From contig JADFLR010000018.1 in assembly GCA_022564295.1 (NCBI GenBank), positions 1 through 64,000 on the forward strand: DNA of 64,000 bases, written 5' to 3'. Below, in pieces: positions 8,284-16,647 of this stretch (its first letter is position 1; each line of letters opens with the position of its first letter). The notes below the pieces were generated by a model that had not been told where the DNA came from, did no database searches, and saw only the letters and a list, made by a program, of their open reading frames with translations. The translations under genes were made by a program, and so were the position numbers. The stretch comes from Bacteroidota bacterium (GTDB taxonomy: Bacteria; Bacteroidota; Ignavibacteria; Ignavibacteriales; Ignavibacteriaceae).

Positions 8284-9156
8284 TTATGATGTAATCATCA
8301 GTTCTAAAGAGTCAGATAAATTTTCAACAGGAAGTTCTTCTCCCGTCCATAATTCAAAAGATTTAGCTGCCTGATACACCAGCATTTTTAGTCCTCCCAA
8401 TGTGGCTGCACCTTGCTGTTTTGCTAAATTTAATAACTTCGTTTCGGTCGGATTATAGATCATATCAAATACCAACTGATCTTTGTGAAATGATTCCGTT
8501 AAATCTGTAGGACTATCATCCACATCAGGAAACATTCCAACAGGTGTTGAGTTAACAATTAATTCTGAGCTGTGAAAGGTTTCAATCAAATCAGGTGGGA
8601 AGAGATCTGCTGTTTTGAAATTATCGAATCTCATCTTCTCACTGAAATAACTATGTAATGTATCAGCACGCTGGATTGTTCTGTTTATGATAGTTATTTG
8701 TTCAGGTTTAAAATATCTTATCAACGTGTAAATAACAGCCCTTGCACCTCCTCCTGTACCGATCACACATACTTTCGAACCTGTAATGAAATCTTTAAAT
8801 TCCGTTAAACTCTCTAACAATCCGTTTATATCGGTATTGTATCCTTTTAATTTCCCGTGTTCATTTACAATTGTATTTACTGCACCAATCATTGCAGCAT
8901 CTTCGGAGAGTTCATCAAGATATTTTATGATTTTCTCTTTATGAGGAATTGTAACGTTCAATCCTCTAATTCCAAGAGCAACAACTCCTTTAAGAGCATT
9001 TTCAAGATCATCCGACACTACATCAAACGGCAAATAGATAAAATCGATGTTCTTTAATTGAGCTGCGACATTGTGAATGAACGGTGAATAGGATTGCTTT
9101 ATCGGATGCCCGATTAACCCAATCAATTTTGTATTAACATAAAAAGAATTTTGCAT
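8284..9156 (-). CDS. aroE: Shikimate dehydrogenase
   Basis: AroE reduces 3-dehydroshikimate to shikimate with NADPH in the cytosol. The 290-residue protein has the substrate-binding KQSYSPFIHN, the catalytic lysine in NVTIPHKEKI, NTDINGL, the NADP-binding GTGGGARAVIYTL and the C-terminal GLKMLVYQAAKSFELWTG. All are diagnostic of AroE rather than the quinate dehydrogenase relatives, though dual activity cannot be excluded. The start ATG at 9156 gives the normal N-terminus. A candidate promoter lies 26-54 nt upstream. Confidence 0.94.
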   Translation of the reverse strand: MQNSFYVNTKLIGLIGHPIKQSYSPFIHNVAAQLKNIDFIYLPFDVVSDDLENALKGVVALGIRGLNVTIPHKEKIIKYLDELSEDAAMIGAVNTIVNEHGKLKGYNTDINGLLESLTEFKDFITGSKVCVIGTGGGARAVIYTLIRYFKPEQITIINRTIQRADTLHSYFSEKMRFDNFKTADLFPPDLIETFHSSELIVNSTPVGMFPDVDDSPTDLTESFHKDQLVFDMIYNPTETKLLNLAKQQGAATLGGLKMLVYQAAKSFELWTGEELPVENLSDSLELMITS

Positions 9157-9181
9157 GTTATTAATTTCGGATGATCTTCTT

Positions 9182-9210
9182 CAAAAATACTAAATTAACC
9201 ATTATAGCAA
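9182..9210 (-). promoter_or_regulatory. Candidate promoter for aroE
   Basis: On the minus strand, TTTG containing TTG at 9210-9208 precedes by 18 nt a perfect TAnnTTTG element, TATTTTTG, at 9189-9182. The spacing is two nucleotides shorter than in the other candidates of this window. Confidence 0.42.
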
Positions 9211-9226
9211 AGATTATGGTGAGAGG

Positions 9227-10642
9227 TTAATTTTCCCCTAAAAGTTTTTTAAAAAGTTTTGATGACTTTATCTCAGGATATTCATTGGTAAATTCCTGTT
9301 TGATTTCAGGATCGATAGCAAACGCATTTTTCAAACATTCAAGAGCATCCCGGGTTCTTCTTAAAAGAAAATTTACTTTTGCCATGCCGTACATTGAATT
9401 TGCGTCATCAGGTTTTATTCTCAAGCATTCATTAAACGCATTAAGTGCATCAAGCCAATTGCCAATTTCAAAATAAGTCTCTGCCAAACTAAACCATATT
9501 TGATGATTATTAGGAGTGATTTTTAAAGCAGCCATGTAACTTTTAACCGATTCCTGTAATCTTCCAATAGAATATTCCAGATCTGCTTTGGCAAACCAAG
9601 CTTCCATATTATCCGAAGAAATTGTTATAGCTTTATTGAAATCTCTTAAAGCAAGATGATACTTGCCGATAGAATCGTAACAATAACCGCGGGAAAGATA
9701 TGCTTCGTAATATTCATCGTTAATTTTTATTGCTTCCGAAAAATATTTTATCGCATTTATAAGGTCTTCCTGCTGCTCATACAGATTTCCAATATTAAAG
9801 CAGGTTGATTCATCATAATTATCTATCTGATATGCTTTCTTAAAACTTTGTAATGCTTCGTTAGCCCGTCCAAGTTCTGAAAGTACATTGCCCCTGTTAA
9901 ACCAAGCACTTAGAAAATCATCATTTAATGCAACTGCAAGATCATAGCTATTAACAGACTGTTCAAGTTTATTTAATTTAGATAATGCAACTCCTCTGTT
10001 ATACCAGCCGTTTGAGTTGTACGGATCAAACTCTAAAAATTTATCATATATTTCAACAGCTTTACAGTATTCGTTAAGATTTTCGTAACAGTATCCAAGT
10101 TCATAAAACGCTTCATAATAGGTTGGATCTTGCTTAATTACTTTCTCGAAATAATGAATAGCTTTTTCAAAATTTTCTCTTCTCTGATTTAACAAACCAA
10201 GACTAAAGAGGGCATCTTCATTGTTTGGTTCATTGCTAAGTACTGAGTTTAAAGTTTCTTCAGCTTGAGAAAAATTTCCAAGATTTTCTTCAATGGCGGA
10301 TTTATCAATTAAGGTATCTAAATCCCCCGGGTTTAGTGACAACGATTTGTCAATGCACTCAATTGCTTGTTCAAAATTTCCGGCAGAATTTAGAAGCAAT
10401 CCCTTCTTATTCCATAATTCTGAGTTGTAAGGTGAGATTTCAAGCAAATAGTTTACGAAGTACATCCCATCGGTTATATATCCGTAATCGAGGCATTGAT
10501 TTATTACATCCTCAACTCTTTCAATTGAGTTGTAAAGCATATTACTCTCAATTAAGTTTCGGCATGCATTAATTTCTTCATTTACATGATTACTATCATC
10601 TTCAGGATTTACATCATTAAAATGAGAATTGTAAATAGACAT
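9227..10642 (-). CDS. TPR-repeat protein
   Basis: The 471-residue protein is almost entirely tetratricopeptide repeats, about twelve 34-residue units, with repeated features such as AIECIDKSLSLNPGDLD, AIHYFEKVIKQDPTYYEAFYELG and ALRDFNKAITISSDNMEAWF. There is no signal peptide, so it should be cytoplasmic. TPR arrays form curved scaffolds that bind peptides; no enzymatic domain is attached and the partner is unknown. The acidic N-terminus (residues 1-30) is not repeat-like. It sits downstream of sucC on the same strand but is separated by a hairpin. Confidence 0.88.
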   Translation of the reverse strand: MSIYNSHFNDVNPEDDSNHVNEEINACRNLIESNMLYNSIERVEDVINQCLDYGYITDGMYFVNYLLEISPYNSELWNKKGLLLNSAGNFEQAIECIDKSLSLNPGDLDTLIDKSAIEENLGNFSQAEETLNSVLSNEPNNEDALFSLGLLNQRRENFEKAIHYFEKVIKQDPTYYEAFYELGYCYENLNEYCKAVEIYDKFLEFDPYNSNGWYNRGVALSKLNKLEQSVNSYDLAVALNDDFLSAWFNRGNVLSELGRANEALQSFKKAYQIDNYDESTCFNIGNLYEQQEDLINAIKYFSEAIKINDEYYEAYLSRGYCYDSIGKYHLALRDFNKAITISSDNMEAWFAKADLEYSIGRLQESVKSYMAALKITPNNHQIWFSLAETYFEIGNWLDALNAFNECLRIKPDDANSMYGMAKVNFLLRRTRDALECLKNAFAIDPEIKQEFTNEYPEIKSSKLFKKLLGEN

Positions 10643-10756
10643 TAAGTTCTCCGTAAACCGATTATTACTTTAAATTAGTTAATACTATAAATTATAAAAA
10701 CAATTTGAAATCAACTTGATAATTAAAAAAATTTTTATAATATCATAAAATACAAA

Positions 10757-10779
10757 TGCCGTGCCACAAGAACACGGCA
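10757..10779 (-). terminator. Hairpin terminator downstream of sucC
   Basis: TGCCGTG (10757-10763) pairs perfectly with CACGGCA (10773-10779) over a 9-nt loop. It lies 31 nt beyond the sucC stop. On the minus strand the following tract is TTTGTATTTT; on the plus strand five T follow, so it could act in either direction. Confidence 0.6.
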
Positions 10780-10809
10780 ATTTTTAATTACACTACCAAA
10801 TTTGATGAA

Positions 10810-11976
10810 TTAGTTCTTTAAAACAGCCGTAACTTTTTCTGCTGCATCTTTGAAACTTGATGCAACTTCAAAGTTGAGCTCAGATTCATTTAATAAAACA
10901 CGGGCTTCTTTGGCATTTGTTCCTTCAAGACGAACTACAATTGGTATATTTACATGCATCCATTTAGTTGCATCGATAACTCCCTGTGCAACTCTGTCAC
11001 ATCTAACAATACCACCAAAAATATTTATTAAGATAGCTTTAACATTCGCATCGGAAAGAATTATTTTGAATCCATTTGCAACCGTATCTTTATCAGCACC
11101 TCCGCCTACATCTAAAAAGTTAGCCGGTTCACCGCCGGCGAGTTTTATTATATCCATAGTTGCCATAGCCAAACCTGCACCGTTCACCATGCATCCTACA
11201 TTGCCGTCAAGTTTTATATAATTAAGATTATATTTTGATGCTTCAACTTCCAAAGCATCTTCTTCATCCAGATCGCGGTATTCCGCTATATCTTTAAGAC
11301 GGTAAAGAGCATTATCATCAAAATTCATTTTTGCATCAAGTGCGATAATATCACCTTCTTTTGTAACCACTAAAGGATTTATTTCAACAAGTGATGCATC
11401 GGTTTTTTCATAAACATTGTAAAGAGCCATTAAGAATTTAACTGCTTTCTTGTGCTGATCACCTTCAAAACCCAAAACGAAAGCTAATTTCCTTGCCTGG
11501 TACGGCTGCATTCCTAATTCAGGTTCTATTATTTCCTTAATTATCTTCTCAGGGGTTTCGGCTGCGACTTTTTCAATTTCAATACCGCCTTCTGTAGAAA
11601 CCATCATAACATTTTTAGATTGCGCCCTATCCAAAGTAATTCCAATATAAAATTCATTATCGATGTTTATGCCTTCCTCAATAAGAAGTCTCTTCACTAC
11701 GTTGCCTTCAGGTCCTGTTTGATGAGTAACCAAATTCATTCCGATAATCTGACTTGCGAATTCCCAAACCTCATGCAGACTTTTCGCAACTTTTACACCC
11801 CCTCCTTTACCACGCCCTCCAGCATGAATCTGTGCTTTAACGACCCAAATATCTCCGCCAAGCTCTTCTTTTGCTATTTTCACCGCTTCTTCACCTGAAA
11901 ATACAACTCCGCCTCTTGGCACCGGGACATTAAATTTTCTTAATATTTCTTTTCCTTGATATTCATGAATTTTCAT
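10810..11976 (-). CDS. sucC: Succinyl-CoA ligase (ADP-forming) beta subunit
   Basis: SucC is the ATP-grasp beta subunit of succinyl-CoA synthetase, converting succinyl-CoA to succinate with substrate-level phosphorylation in the TCA cycle. The 388-residue protein has the N-terminal [20 protein letters not shown], the nucleotide loop [13 protein letters not shown], the metal-binding VEINPLVV, and the [18 protein letters not shown] and FLDVGGGAD segments of the C-terminal CoA-ligase-like domain. The alpha subunit gene sucD is not adjacent and must be elsewhere. The nucleotide specificity is not certain from sequence. Confidence 0.95.
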   Translation of the reverse strand: MKIHEYQGKEILRKFNVPVPRGGVVFSGEEAVKIAKEELGGDIWVVKAQIHAGGRGKGGGVKVAKSLHEVWEFASQIIGMNLVTHQTGPEGNVVKRLLIEEGINIDNEFYIGITLDRAQSKNVMMVSTEGGIEIEKVAAETPEKIIKEIIEPELGMQPYQARKLAFVLGFEGDQHKKAVKFLMALYNVYEKTDASLVEINPLVVTKEGDIIALDAKMNFDDNALYRLKDIAEYRDLDEEDALEVEASKYNLNYIKLDGNVGCMVNGAGLAMATMDIIKLAGGEPANFLDVGGGADKDTVANGFKIILSDANVKAILINIFGGIVRCDRVAQGVIDATKWMHVNIPIVVRLEGTNAKEARVLLNESELNFEVASSFKDAAEKVTAVLKN

Positions 11977-12039
11977 TTAACTACCTTGATTTATTCATTT
12001 TTATCTTGCTAAACGTTCTTTGTTAAGCCCGCATTTAAA

Positions 12040-13587
12040 TTATATTTTTTCACTCATTGTTTTTCCTTGCAGGAACAGAAGCAAGTAATCTCTTCCACCC
12101 GCTTTTGAATCGGTTCCCGACATATTAAAACCTCCAAACGGATGAGCACCAACAAATGCACCGGTACATTTACGGTTGAAATAAAGATTGCCGATTAATA
12201 ACTGTTCTTTTGCAGCATTAATTTTCTTACGATTTCTTGTATAAACTGCACCGGTTAAACCATAAATACTATCGTTTGCAATTTTAAGACTCTGCTCAAA
12301 ATTATTGGATTTTAATACAGCTAACACAGGTCCGAATATTTCTTCCTGCGCGATTCGATGTTGAGGTTTGATATCGATAAAAACAGTTGGTTCGATATAA
12401 TAACCATTGCCTTTAGCTTTTTTACCGCCAACTAAAAGTTTGCCTTCCCGTTTACCTATTCTTATATAGTTAAGAATGTTCTTTTGCGCTTTTTCATTAA
12501 TAACAGCACCCATATAATAATCTTCATTACCTGGACCAACCCGAATTTTTTCTACTTCGGTCTTCAACTTACTTACAAACTTCGAGTAAACTGATTTATC
12601 TACTATTACTCTTGAACAGGCAGAACACTTTTGACCCTGAAATCCAAATGATGATACAACGACGCCTTTTACGGCATCATCAATATTTGTTTCCTTATCA
12701 ACAATGATACAATCCTTTCCGCCCATTTCGGTAACAACTCGTTTTAACCAAATTTGATTCGGTTGAACTATTGAAGCTAATTCATTAATATGTAATCCAA
12801 CTTCCATCGAACCGGTAAATGTAATGAATCTGACTTTAGGATGTGCAACTAAAGAATCACCAACTTCACCTCCTGAACCCGGAAGGAAATTTATAACACC
12901 ATCCGGTAATCCGGCTTCTTTCATAATATCATAAAATATTTTTCCCATCATCGGAGAATCGCTGGAGGGTTTTAGAACAACTGTATTACCGGCAACTACT
13001 GCTGCCGATGTCATTCCAACTAAAATAGCAAAAGGGAAATTCCATGGTGGAATAGTAACACCAACACCCAACGGAATATATACTAATTCATTCCTTTCAC
13101 CTTTAACCGCTGTAATTGGTTGTTTTGAAGCATACCTCAACATCTCTCTGCCGTAAAATTCAAGAAAATCTATTGCTTCGGCAGTATCCGCATCTGCTTG
13201 AAGATAGTTCTTTCCTGTTTCGTAAATCATCCATGCATTAATTTCAAATCTTCTTTTCCTTGCAATTGAAGCTGCCTTAAATAAATAACTTGCTCTTTTT
13301 TCTGCCGGGACGAATTTCCATTCATCAAACTTTTTAAAAGCTGTTTCAACAGCGCGGTTCACTATTTCTTTAGTGCCTTTATAAAATTTTGCAACAACTT
13401 CATCTTTTTCTGAAGGGTTATAGGATATGATCCTTCCGTTCGATCTTACCTTTTTACCACCAATTATCATTTCATATGTTTTGCCCAATTGTTTCTTTAC
13501 GGAAGCAAGAGCCTTTTGTTGTTTTACAAAGTTTGATTTTTTTGAAAAATCAGTAAAAGATTCGATGCGGAAAGGTTTAACTGACAT
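12040..13587 (-). CDS. pruA: L-glutamate gamma-semialdehyde dehydrogenase (1-pyrroline-5-carboxylate dehydrogenase)
   Basis: This aldehyde dehydrogenase oxidises glutamate semialdehyde, in equilibrium with pyrroline-5-carboxylate, to glutamate with NAD, the second step of proline breakdown. At 515 residues it is the stand-alone RocA/PruA type, without the proline dehydrogenase domain of PutA. Visible are VTIPPWNFPFAILVGMTSAA, the general-base Glu in VVTEMGGKDCIIVD and the nucleophilic Cys in GFQGQKCSACSRVIVD, the last a hallmark of the P5C subfamily. No proline dehydrogenase gene is nearby. A strong candidate promoter precedes it. Confidence 0.93.
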   Translation of the reverse strand: MSVKPFRIESFTDFSKKSNFVKQQKALASVKKQLGKTYEMIIGGKKVRSNGRIISYNPSEKDEVVAKFYKGTKEIVNRAVETAFKKFDEWKFVPAEKRASYLFKAASIARKRRFEINAWMIYETGKNYLQADADTAEAIDFLEFYGREMLRYASKQPITAVKGERNELVYIPLGVGVTIPPWNFPFAILVGMTSAAVVAGNTVVLKPSSDSPMMGKIFYDIMKEAGLPDGVINFLPGSGGEVGDSLVAHPKVRFITFTGSMEVGLHINELASIVQPNQIWLKRVVTEMGGKDCIIVDKETNIDDAVKGVVVSSFGFQGQKCSACSRVIVDKSVYSKFVSKLKTEVEKIRVGPGNEDYYMGAVINEKAQKNILNYIRIGKREGKLLVGGKKAKGNGYYIEPTVFIDIKPQHRIAQEEIFGPVLAVLKSNNFEQSLKIANDSIYGLTGAVYTRNRKKINAAKEQLLIGNLYFNRKCTGAFVGAHPFGGFNMSGTDSKAGGRDYLLLFLQGKTMSEKI

Positions 13588-13624
13588 TAATGATCTCCTG
13601 ACAAAATAATAAAAAATAGTTTTT

Positions 13625-13655
13625 AAAAATTAACGTTTTTGATTTTGATAAACAA
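13625..13655 (-). promoter_or_regulatory. Candidate promoter for pruA
   Basis: On the minus strand TTG (13655-13653), 20 nt, then TAATTTTT (13632-13625), seven of eight matches to TAnnTTTG. The spacing equals that of several other promoters here, and the start codon lies about 37 nt downstream of the element. Confidence 0.45.
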
Positions 13656-13858
13656 TTTGTAGAAGTTCAATAATTGAAAGTGATTCATAAGGTTTTGCAT
13701 AAACATCTTTTAAATGATAAACTTTTGGTTTTAATCTAATGATGTTATATTATTTTATATGAATATTTACAACTTGCTAAATGGTAATTCTTCGAGGGAA
13801 TTTAACCGATGACAGTATCAAGAATTAATTTTAATAATTATATTACCGGGAGACGGAA

Positions 13859-15682
13859 ATGGCATTACTAAAAGCATGCGATACAATTACTGAAGTTTAT
13901 CGTTTTTTAACAGAGGAATACGGGAAAACTGTAGATAAAGATTTACTAAGGTATAAATTCAATAACAATTATACAGGCGTCTCTTATTCAAAATTTAAAG
14001 AAGAAACAGACGCATTTGCATTTGGTCTTGCATCACTCGGTATAAAACGGGAAGATAAGGTTGCGATAATGGCTGAGAACCGCCCTGAATGGGTTTATAC
14101 TGATATGGCTGCACTTGCATTAGGTGCAATAGATGTACCGCTTTATCCATCTCTTACTGCTGCTTCGGTTGAGTTTATTCTAAATAATTCGGAATCGAAA
14201 TGCATTGTTGTCTCAAATAAATTTCAGTTGAACAAGGTGCTGAAAATTCTTAACAAATGTAAGTATTTGAAATTTATTATTGTCATGAATGAAAATGATT
14301 TCGATCCGTCAGTGAAAAATCTTCATTCATTTAATCAAGTGCAGGAAATAGGTAATGAATATAAAAACATGAAACCCGATTTGCTCAAAAATAGTATGAG
14401 CACGGTTAAGGGAAACGACGTCTGCACAATTATTTATACCTCAGGCACAACCGGCGTACCAAAAGGTGTTGTATTAACTCACAAGAATATCATGTCGAAT
14501 GTTACAAGTGCATTAACAGCATTCCCCATCACCGAAGATGATGTGTTTTTATCATTCCTTCCTTTGTGTCACATCTTTGAAAGAATGGCTGGATATTATA
14601 CAGCATTTGCTGCCGGCGGTACGGTTTGTTATGCCGAAAGCATAGAAAAAATTTCAACCAATTTAGCTGAGATAAATCCAACTATAATGACTTCAGTTCC
14701 ACGTTTGTTCGAAAGGATTTATTCAAGAATTATAAGGAACGTTGAAAGCCAACCGGAAAAGAAACAGAAAATATTTTACTGGGCAATGGAAACGGGGAGA
14801 CAATATGCTAATGCAAAAAGAGAAGGTAAAATACCAATTGCACTTTCCATAAAACATAAAGTGGCAGATAAGCTAGTATTCAAAAAACTAAGAGGACGAT
14901 TTGGAGGTAAAATAAGATTCTTTATCTCTGGAGGTGCAGCACTTCCACGGGAATTGGGAGAATTTTTTGAGGCATTCGGAGTCATAGTTATTGAAGGGTA
15001 TGGATTAACTGAATCATCCCCGGTTTTAGCTGCAAACAGACCGGACGACTACAAATTTGGGTCAGTTGGTAAACCGTTTCCCGGAGTAGAAATTAAAATA
15101 GCTCCTGATGGTGAAATTCTTGCAAGAGGTCCGAATATTATGCAAGGTTATTATAAAAATAAAAAGGAAACAAGCGCTGCAATAAAAGACGGTTGGCTTT
15201 ACACGGGTGATATTGGTGTATTTGATACAGACGGTTTCTTGTTGATTACAGATAGGAAAAAACACTTATTTAAAACATCGGCTGGTAAATATATTGCTCC
15301 TACTCCTATTGAAAACACATTCCTCGGAAGTAAATACATCGATCAGTTTGTTTTGATTGGAGACAGGAGAATGTTCCTCAGTGCACTTATTGTACCAGAT
15401 TATGAAGCCGTAAAAGAATATGCTGATGCTCATAATATACCGTATGCTGATGAAAAAGATCTTGCACAGAATGATGAGATCTATAAATTACTTGAAAAGG
15501 ATATGGTACAGTTTCAGAAAAAGTTGGCAAACTACGAACGTGTTAGAAAATTCGTATTGCTAGATAATCCGTTTACTATTGATTCCGGTGAAATTACACC
15601 AAGCTTAAAAATTAAGCGCAAAGTAGTTGAAGAAAAATACAGCGAACTTATAAACAGGATGTATGAACGTCTTTCAAATTAG
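13859..15682 (+). CDS. Long-chain fatty acid-CoA ligase (AMP-forming)
   Basis: This 607-residue ANL-superfamily enzyme activates a fatty acid with ATP to acyl-AMP and then acyl-CoA. The AMP-binding loop is YTSGTTGVPKGVVLTHKN, followed by SFLPLCHIFERMAGYY, the adenine motif EGYGLTESSPV and the hinge region YTGDIGVFDTDGFLLITDRK. The C-terminal lysine-containing region is near LKIKRKVVEEKY. The LPLCHIFER and HLFKTSAGKYIAP segments mark the eukaryote-like long-chain (FadD15/FAA) group. The last part of the gene converges on the inositol monophosphatase gene. It supports fatty acid uptake, membrane turnover or beta-oxidation. Confidence 0.92.
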   Translation: MALLKACDTITEVYRFLTEEYGKTVDKDLLRYKFNNNYTGVSYSKFKEETDAFAFGLASLGIKREDKVAIMAENRPEWVYTDMAALALGAIDVPLYPSLTAASVEFILNNSESKCIVVSNKFQLNKVLKILNKCKYLKFIIVMNENDFDPSVKNLHSFNQVQEIGNEYKNMKPDLLKNSMSTVKGNDVCTIIYTSGTTGVPKGVVLTHKNIMSNVTSALTAFPITEDDVFLSFLPLCHIFERMAGYYTAFAAGGTVCYAESIEKISTNLAEINPTIMTSVPRLFERIYSRIIRNVESQPEKKQKIFYWAMETGRQYANAKREGKIPIALSIKHKVADKLVFKKLRGRFGGKIRFFISGGAALPRELGEFFEAFGVIVIEGYGLTESSPVLAANRPDDYKFGSVGKPFPGVEIKIAPDGEILARGPNIMQGYYKNKKETSAAIKDGWLYTGDIGVFDTDGFLLITDRKKHLFKTSAGKYIAPTPIENTFLGSKYIDQFVLIGDRRMFLSALIVPDYEAVKEYADAHNIPYADEKDLAQNDEIYKLLEKDMVQFQKKLANYERVRKFVLLDNPFTIDSGEITPSLKIKRKVVEEKYSELINRMYERLSN

Positions 15683-15696
15683 AAATGGAAATTTGA

Positions 15697-16470
15697 TTAG
15701 TTATTAATCTTTTCCATTACCTCAATAATCTGTTTATGAATTTGATTGTTAGTAGATAGTATTTTCTTCGAGAAGATACTTATTGAATTGCCGTCAAAGT
15801 CGGTAACTATTCCACCGGCTTCTTCAGCAATCAGTTTCCCGGCGCATATATCCCATGGATACAGATGGACCTCCCAGAAACCATCGAATACACCTGAAGC
15901 AAGATAGCAAAAATCAATAGCTGCCGAACCGAGCCTTCTAACACCGCGGGCTTTTTTTGTTAAAGTTATAAATCTCTCAAAAGCTCCTTCAGGATTTTCT
16001 GCTACATTATACGGAAATCCTGTAACAAGCAAACTATGTTCAAGTTTATTTACTTTACTTACGTTAATTTTATCTGAGTTTGCGAATGCACCGCTTCCCT
16101 TTTCAGCAGAAAAAACAATATCTCGCATTACATCATAAACAACTCCTGCAATTGTTTCGCCGTTTTTTTGTACACCAATCGATACAGAAAATATTGGCAA
16201 ACCGTGTGCGAAGTTTGTAGTTCCGTCAAGCGGGTCAACAACCCAAAGATATTCGGAATTCTTTCTCACATCTCCTCCTTCTTCAGCAAGTATACTGTGA
16301 GAGGGATATTTTTCTTTTATAAAATTAATAATCAGTTCTTCCGATGCTTTATCAATCTCAGTAACAAGATTACTTTCGTTTGTTTTGTATTCAACTTTAA
16401 ATGAAGTACCGAATCCTTTTTTAATTATTGATCCGGCTCTTTTACTAATTTCTATTATGTCATCTATCAT
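15697..16470 (-). CDS. suhB: Inositol monophosphatase family protein
   Basis: This 257-residue Mg-dependent phosphatase hydrolyses inositol-1-phosphate or related sugar phosphates. The metal site shows ILAEEGGDV and WVVDPLDGTTNFAHGLPIFS, and the second motif is WDICAGKLIAEEAGGIVTD. In Escherichia coli SuhB also takes part in rRNA transcription antitermination; whether that holds here is unknown. The protein has normal length and start. It is divergent from lon, sharing an intergenic region of about 180 nt. Confidence 0.88.
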   Translation of the reverse strand: MIDDIIEISKRAGSIIKKGFGTSFKVEYKTNESNLVTEIDKASEELIINFIKEKYPSHSILAEEGGDVRKNSEYLWVVDPLDGTTNFAHGLPIFSVSIGVQKNGETIAGVVYDVMRDIVFSAEKGSGAFANSDKINVSKVNKLEHSLLVTGFPYNVAENPEGAFERFITLTKKARGVRRLGSAAIDFCYLASGVFDGFWEVHLYPWDICAGKLIAEEAGGIVTDFDGNSISIFSKKILSTNNQIHKQIIEVMEKINN

Positions 16471-16580
16471 AATAATTTGTAAATGTTATAAGTGAAAAAT
16501 TTCTGACCTCGTTAAAATATATGCTGTAAGTATAATTAGCTTAGTTTGATGCAATTAAAATGCTGCCAATTCTAAGTTCC

Positions 16581-16611
16581 TTGAAAGCCCTATGCAATTT
16601 TGGTATATTTT
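16581..16611 (+). promoter_or_regulatory. Candidate promoter for the lon operon
   Basis: TTG (16581-16583), exactly 20 nt, then TATATTTT (16604-16611), seven of eight matches to TAnnTTTG. The predicted transcription start falls near 16619, about 30 nt before the TTG start codon of lon, and supports choosing that downstream start. Confidence 0.5.
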
Positions 16612-16647
16612 GAGTTGGATTATACGCAAAAAAAAGGAGTTTTTTAT

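Noticed and set aside
10850-11221. Plus-strand open frame of 123 codons inside sucC
   Set aside because: It lies entirely opposite the well-supported sucC gene and has no family motifs or ribosome-binding site.
16600-16647. Longer Lon N-terminus from TTG 16600
   Set aside because: It overlaps the predicted -7 element and has no ribosome-binding site, while TTG 16648 has a strong AAGGAG upstream.
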